Below are positions 60,717-64,000 of a stretch of 64,000 nucleotides of DNA, piece after piece. The notes under the pieces are model-generated. The model saw only the letters and a program-made list of their open reading frames with translations. It had not been told where the DNA came from and ran no database searches. Every line of letters begins with the position of its first letter. The stretch's first letter is position 1. Source of the stretch: JBARDN01 sp963755705. Its GTDB lineage: Bacteria > Desulfobacterota > Binatia > Binatales > Binataceae. A program made the translations under genes and the position numbers. Where the stretch lies: NCBI GenBank assembly GCA_963755705.1, contig CAVWKW010000002.1:434001-498000 (forward strand). The letters run 5' to 3'.

Positions 60717-62009
60717 ATGCGACCGCATCCCGAATCACCCGCGCCCTCGATCACGCCCTCCCGATTTCCGCGCCGCTACACTATTGTCGCCCTGTACTTT
60801 CTCGCGACGATGCTCTGTTACGTGGATCGCGTCAGCATCTCGGTCGCAATCATTCCGCTCGCGCGGCGATTCGACTATGCCGCCGGCGCGCAGGGGTTGA
60901 TTCTGTCAGCATTCTTCTGGGGCTATTTCTGCACGCAGCTTGTCGGCGGATGGATGTCCGATCGCTTCGGCGGACGCCGCGTGCTCGGTGCGGGTGTCGC
61001 CATCTGGTCGCTCGCAACGCTGGTGACTCCGCAGGCCGCCGCGATCTCGTTTGCGGTGCTGTTCGCGATTCGCGTGGTGCTGGGTCTTGGCGAAGGTGTC
61101 AACTTTCCCGCGATCCACAGCCTGACCGCGCGCTGGATGCTCGCATCGGAGCGCGCGCGCTCGCTCTCGCTCAATTTCAGCGGGATGTACCTGGGAACGG
61201 TGCTCGCGCTGCTCGCCAGTCCGATGATAATCGCGGCGTTTGGCTGGCCCGCGCTGTTCTATATTTCGGGCGCGCTCGGACTCGTGTGGGTGCTGGCATG
61301 GATGCTTGCGGCGGCCGACCGTCCCGAAGACTCGCGGCGCATCTCGCCGGCCGAAATCGCGGCGATCACTTCGTCGCGCAATGCCGAGGCGCGCGCAGGC
61401 CGCGTGCCGTGGTCAAAAATCGCGAGAGAAAAGGCGGTCTGGGCAATTGTGCTCGCGCATTTCTGCAGCAACTTCGGCTTCAACATCCTGCTCCTATGGC
61501 TCCCGACCTACCTGCATCACACTTTCGGCGTGACGGTTGCACGAGTCGGGATTTACTCGATCGTCCCATGGATCGCGACCTTCGTCGTGGTGAACTCGGG
61601 TGGATGGATCGCCGACGCGATGCTGCTGCGCGGAACCAGCGTCGGCGCCACGCGCAAGCTGATGCAGTCCTGCGCGTTCGGGCTTGGCGCCCTGCCGCTG
61701 CTCGCGCTGCCGGCCGCGCGCTCGCCCGGCGCCGCGATCGCGCTCATCACAATTTCGGCGGCGGCCAACGGACTGGGGCTCGCCGCCTACGGCGTCAATC
61801 ATCTTGACGTTGGTCCGACCTACGCCGGCGTGCTGATGGGCATCTCGAACACCATCGCGGCGATTCCCGGAATAATCGGCGTGGCCGTGACCGGCTTCAT
61901 CGTGCAGGCGTCGGGTTCCTTCGCGGCGGTCTTCTATCTGATCGCCGCGGTCGATGTGATCGGACTGCTGGGCTATCTCCGCTGGGCCTCCGGCGACCGC
62001 AAACTGTAA
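60717..62009 (+). CDS. MFS transporter, anion:cation symporter type
   Basis: A 430-residue major facilitator with 12 helices and the opening RRYTIVALYFLATMLCYVDRVSISVAIIPL, then GYFCTQLVGGWMSDRFGGRRVL and VLGLGEGVNFPAIHSL. These are close to the SLC17-like anion:cation symporter (ACS) branch, which carries organic acids, sugars acids or phosphate. Start at the first ATG giving the usual N-terminus; the ribosome binding site is weak. A second MFS gene follows after 75 bases. Confidence 0.88.
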   Translation: MRPHPESPAPSITPSRFPRRYTIVALYFLATMLCYVDRVSISVAIIPLARRFDYAAGAQGLILSAFFWGYFCTQLVGGWMSDRFGGRRVLGAGVAIWSLATLVTPQAAAISFAVLFAIRVVLGLGEGVNFPAIHSLTARWMLASERARSLSLNFSGMYLGTVLALLASPMIIAAFGWPALFYISGALGLVWVLAWMLAAADRPEDSRRISPAEIAAITSSRNAEARAGRVPWSKIAREKAVWAIVLAHFCSNFGFNILLLWLPTYLHHTFGVTVARVGIYSIVPWIATFVVVNSGGWIADAMLLRGTSVGATRKLMQSCAFGLGALPLLALPAARSPGAAIALITISAAANGLGLAAYGVNHLDVGPTYAGVLMGISNTIAAIPGIIGVAVTGFIVQASGSFAAVFYLIAAVDVIGLLGYLRWASGDRKL

Positions 62010-62083
62010 CTTATTCAGATTCAGAAACCTTGCGACACTTTTCGTTGGCGCGGGTTGCCGCTTACGCGTTACCCTCACCGCCG

Positions 62084-63373
62084 ATGAGCGAGACACATAA
62101 ACTTTCGCCCTACCGATGGGTTATCGAAGTCCTGCTGCTGCTCCTGCTGATCGCGCAGTCGCTGACCTGGCTCGCGCCCGCGCCGATCCTCGAGGAAATC
62201 AAGAACGGCCTTGGCATCCCGCTCAGCAGCGCCGGGCTGATCATCTCGATCATCGCGCTATGTATCGGCATCTTCTCTCTGCTCGGCGCGGTGGTGGCGG
62301 AGCGGGTCGGCGCGGCGCGCGCGATGATCATCGGAATGTGGCTGATGGCGGGTGGACAGATCTTGAGCGGCTACGTTCCGAACTTCGCGGCGCTGCTCGC
62401 GTGCCGCGTGCTCGAGGGTATCGGCTACGGAATCGTGATCGCTCCTCCAGGCACGCTCACGATGCAATGGTTCGGCGAAGGCGAATGGCCGTACATCAAC
62501 ATGATCAACTTCGCCTTCGGATACGTCGGTCTGACCGCTGTCTTCCGCTTCACTCCGGCGTTGTTTATCGCGGTCGGATCGTCGTGGCGCTCGGTGCTGT
62601 TCTGGTACGGTGCGGGCTCGGCGGGCGTAGCTCTTCTATGTACCTTCTTCGCCCGCGAGCGGCACGCTGCGACCGTCACTGCGCGTGAGGAATCGACGGA
62701 CTCGGCCGTGGCGCGAGGCTCGGCGCTGGCGGAAGTCGCGAAGATGCGCGACGTGCTGCTGATCGCGGGCGGGCTGTTCGGCGGGATGTGGGTGTTCCAG
62801 ATCTACACCGCGTTTCTGCCGCAATACTTCCGCGTGTTTCGCGGCATGACGATGATGCAGGCGTCGCTGATGACCCAGGTGCTGCCGCTGACCGGGATGT
62901 TCGCCGCGGCGATCGGCGGAATCGGCACCGGGCTGACCGGATTGCGCAAGCCGTTCACCTGGCCGGTCGCGATCACGACTCTGGTCGGATGCGCCGGTGC
63001 GATCATGATTCCCGCTCCGACCTGGATCCGGCTCTCGCTGGTGCTGGTCGGAATCGGTTCGGCCGGATCGCTGGCCGCGATCACGACGCTGCTGATGGAG
63101 CTGCCGGGGATGACGCCGGTGCGCGCGGGCGCAGCGATCGGATTCGTGTGGGCGATTGGCTATTTCGGCGCCTTCGTCTCGCCGTTTCTGGGTGGAGCAC
63201 TGGCCGCGCATATCGGACTGCGCGCGGTGATGCTCTCGTTCCTGGTATTTCAGTTGTTGCCAATTGCCACGATGTATTTCCTGCCCGAAACCGGCCCCGG
63301 CAAGACCCGCTACGAAATAGCCGCCGCCGAACAAGCCCGCGCCGAACAAGCAGAGCACGCCCGCGTCGATTGA
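62084..63373 (+). CDS. MFS transporter (cyanate/nitrate-type)
   Basis: A 429-residue major facilitator with 12 helices, including LTWLAPAPILEEIKNGLGIPLSSAGLIIS, ERVGAARAMIIGMWLMAGG and RVLEGIGYGIVIAPP. This resembles the CynX/NNP-type branch of small anion porters, but substrate cannot be fixed. The C-terminus is an A/E/Q/R-rich tail. The ATG at 62084 gives the normal start. Possibly co-transcribed with the upstream MFS gene. Confidence 0.85.
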   Translation: MSETHKLSPYRWVIEVLLLLLLIAQSLTWLAPAPILEEIKNGLGIPLSSAGLIISIIALCIGIFSLLGAVVAERVGAARAMIIGMWLMAGGQILSGYVPNFAALLACRVLEGIGYGIVIAPPGTLTMQWFGEGEWPYINMINFAFGYVGLTAVFRFTPALFIAVGSSWRSVLFWYGAGSAGVALLCTFFARERHAATVTAREESTDSAVARGSALAEVAKMRDVLLIAGGLFGGMWVFQIYTAFLPQYFRVFRGMTMMQASLMTQVLPLTGMFAAAIGGIGTGLTGLRKPFTWPVAITTLVGCAGAIMIPAPTWIRLSLVLVGIGSAGSLAAITTLLMELPGMTPVRAGAAIGFVWAIGYFGAFVSPFLGGALAAHIGLRAVMLSFLVFQLLPIATMYFLPETGPGKTRYEIAAAEQARAEQAEHARVD

Positions 63374-63429
63374 GCAGGCTCCGGTAGAAGTTCCGAGGCT
63401 CTGCACAGGACCGCAGCCGCAGGAGCGCG

Positions 63430-63475
63430 GAGTTCGCAGAGTCCGGGATTTCTCCCTCCGGTCGAAATGACGTGG
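63430..63475. repeat. Dispersed inverted-repeat element, copy 3 (right half)
   Basis: GGGATTTCTCCCTCCGGTCG AAATGACG at about 63448-63475 is nearly identical to the right end of the copy at 25170-25285. Only one end is clear here, just after the MFS stop. Confidence 0.6.
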
Positions 63476-63498
63476 GGGCGATTGTAGTAGATAGGTAG

Positions 63499-63789
63499 TT
63501 AGAGCTGTTCCGCTAAGTCGGTCCATTTCGGATTCATCGATTCGATTAGCTTGATCTTCTTCGTGCGGCGCCATCGCTTGACCTCTTTCTCACGCGCGAT
63601 CGCGGCGAGCGGGCCGTCATATTCTTCGAAATAAACCAGCCGACCGATATTGTACTTTGCGGTGAACGCCGTCGGACGGCCGTCACGATGCTCCTGCGCG
63701 CGACGCGCAAGATCATTGGTTATGCCGACGTAAAGAGTCCGCGAGGCACTCGCAAGAATATACACGAAGCAGTGGCGACTCATCGCCAT
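63499..63789 (-). CDS. GIY-YIG domain protein (UPF0213-like)
   Basis: A 96-residue single-domain GIY-YIG protein: FVYILASASRTLYVGITND at 8-26 holds the GIY/YIG-type pair, then LARRAQEH with the catalytic arginine and the FEEYDG...AIAREKEVKRWRR stretch. Related small proteins (YhbQ-type) are DNA endonucleases of unclear role and are often scattered near repeats, as here. Two in-frame ATGs, at 63789 and 63783, are possible starts. Confidence 0.88.
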   Translation of the reverse strand: MAMSRHCFVYILASASRTLYVGITNDLARRAQEHRDGRPTAFTAKYNIGRLVYFEEYDGPLAAIAREKEVKRWRRTKKIKLIESMNPKWTDLAEQL

Positions 63790-63852
63790 CAGCCTAGCCG
63801 TCGTACTTTGATACCGCGAGAAGCCCTCGTCTCCGCCTGAGACCGTTCGATC

Positions 63853-63960
63853 GTCATTTCGACCAAAGGGAGAAATCCCGGACTCTCCGAGCCCTCGCGA
63901 TGCTGCACGCGCGGTCGTGCGCGCGAGCCTCGCGATTTCTCTGGCGCGACGCGATGCGAT
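63853..63960. repeat. Dispersed inverted-repeat element, copy 4
   Basis: Left end CGTCATTTCGACCAAAGGGA GAAATCCCGG is the inverse of the right ends at 25258-25285 and 63448-63475. The inner right part contains GCGATTTCTC near 63932-63941. Same family as the copies near 25.2-25.4 kb. Confidence 0.6.
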
Positions 63961-63964
63961 GCTG

Positions 63965-64000
63965 CTAGTGCGGCCGGATGGAGTAGAGGCCGCCGAAGCC
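63965..64000 (-). CDS. C-terminal end of an unidentified gene
   Basis: On the minus strand the last 36 bases of the window read GFGGLYSIRPH and a stop. The frame is open to the edge, so a gene probably ends here, but eleven residues do not allow recognition. Confidence 0.3.
   Translation of the reverse strand, partial: GFGGLYSIRPH

Noticed and set aside
1..64000. CRISPR arrays, tRNA and rRNA genes
   Set aside because: No regularly spaced direct repeats, tRNA T-loop/acceptor pairs or conserved rRNA segments were found by reading; a covariance-model scan would settle tRNAs.

Overview
The window is GC-rich bacterial chromosome with dense, mostly short-spaced genes, many GTG starts and no rRNA, tRNA or CRISPR array that I could see. 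The gene content is an alternative complex III plus caa3 oxidase operon, a CoA-linked degradation cluster built from thiolase-like, DUF35 and MaoC proteins, LL-diaminopimelate aminotransferase, and many orphan secreted and membrane proteins. This suits an aerobic, soil-type, deltaproteobacteria-like lineage; candidate phylum Binatota is my best guess, but that is inference and no marker gene here proves it.

Left end (1-6100): a truncated serine hydrolase, a small secreted repeat protein, a GFA-fold protein, a DUF1054 protein, a tandem zinc-finger mini-protein, dapB, and two unusual membrane proteins. One is an exact two-fold duplication. The other has three repeats of about 130 residues and resembles heme-copper oxidase subunit I. 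Next comes one long leftward respiratory operon (17381 to 6096): actA-actB-actC-actD-actF-ctaC-ctaDE-ctaF-ctaG. It takes electrons from quinol through alternative complex III to a caa3 oxidase whose subunit II carries its own cytochrome c; no actE gene is present.

Middle (17900-32300): dapL and folK, then a decayed DUF1329 gene bounded by a second, diverged copy of the folK 3' end. After it come two ABC permeases without an ATPase, a kinase-fold protein, a HEAT-repeat protein, a vapBC pair, ispG, an AhpD-like protein, a CaiB-type CoA-transferase, a small zinc peptidase with a clear promoter, and a third orphan permease.

Catabolic region (32450-40310): two MaoC-fold proteins, a PHP hydrolase, a DUF35 protein, a thiolase-like protein without the nucleophilic cysteine, an alpha/beta hydrolase and a sulfatase run leftward. 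A small HTH gene separates them from a rightward enoyl-CoA hydratase and second hydrolase. The MaoC/MaoC/DUF35/thiolase set looks like a split version of the ChsH1-ChsH2-Ltp2 hydratase-aldolase of steroid side-chain breakdown.

Right end (40300-64000): a PDZ protein with a probable frameshift, citrate synthase, a DedA protein, three MFS transporters, a transglutaminase-like secreted protein, a GH13 glucosidase, an M1 aminopeptidase, two coupled secreted proteins and a polysaccharide deacetylase. Then follow glnA with a DUF1646 transporter and a porin, an XRE regulator behind an AT-rich stretch, a GIY-YIG protein, and copies of a dispersed inverted-repeat element.
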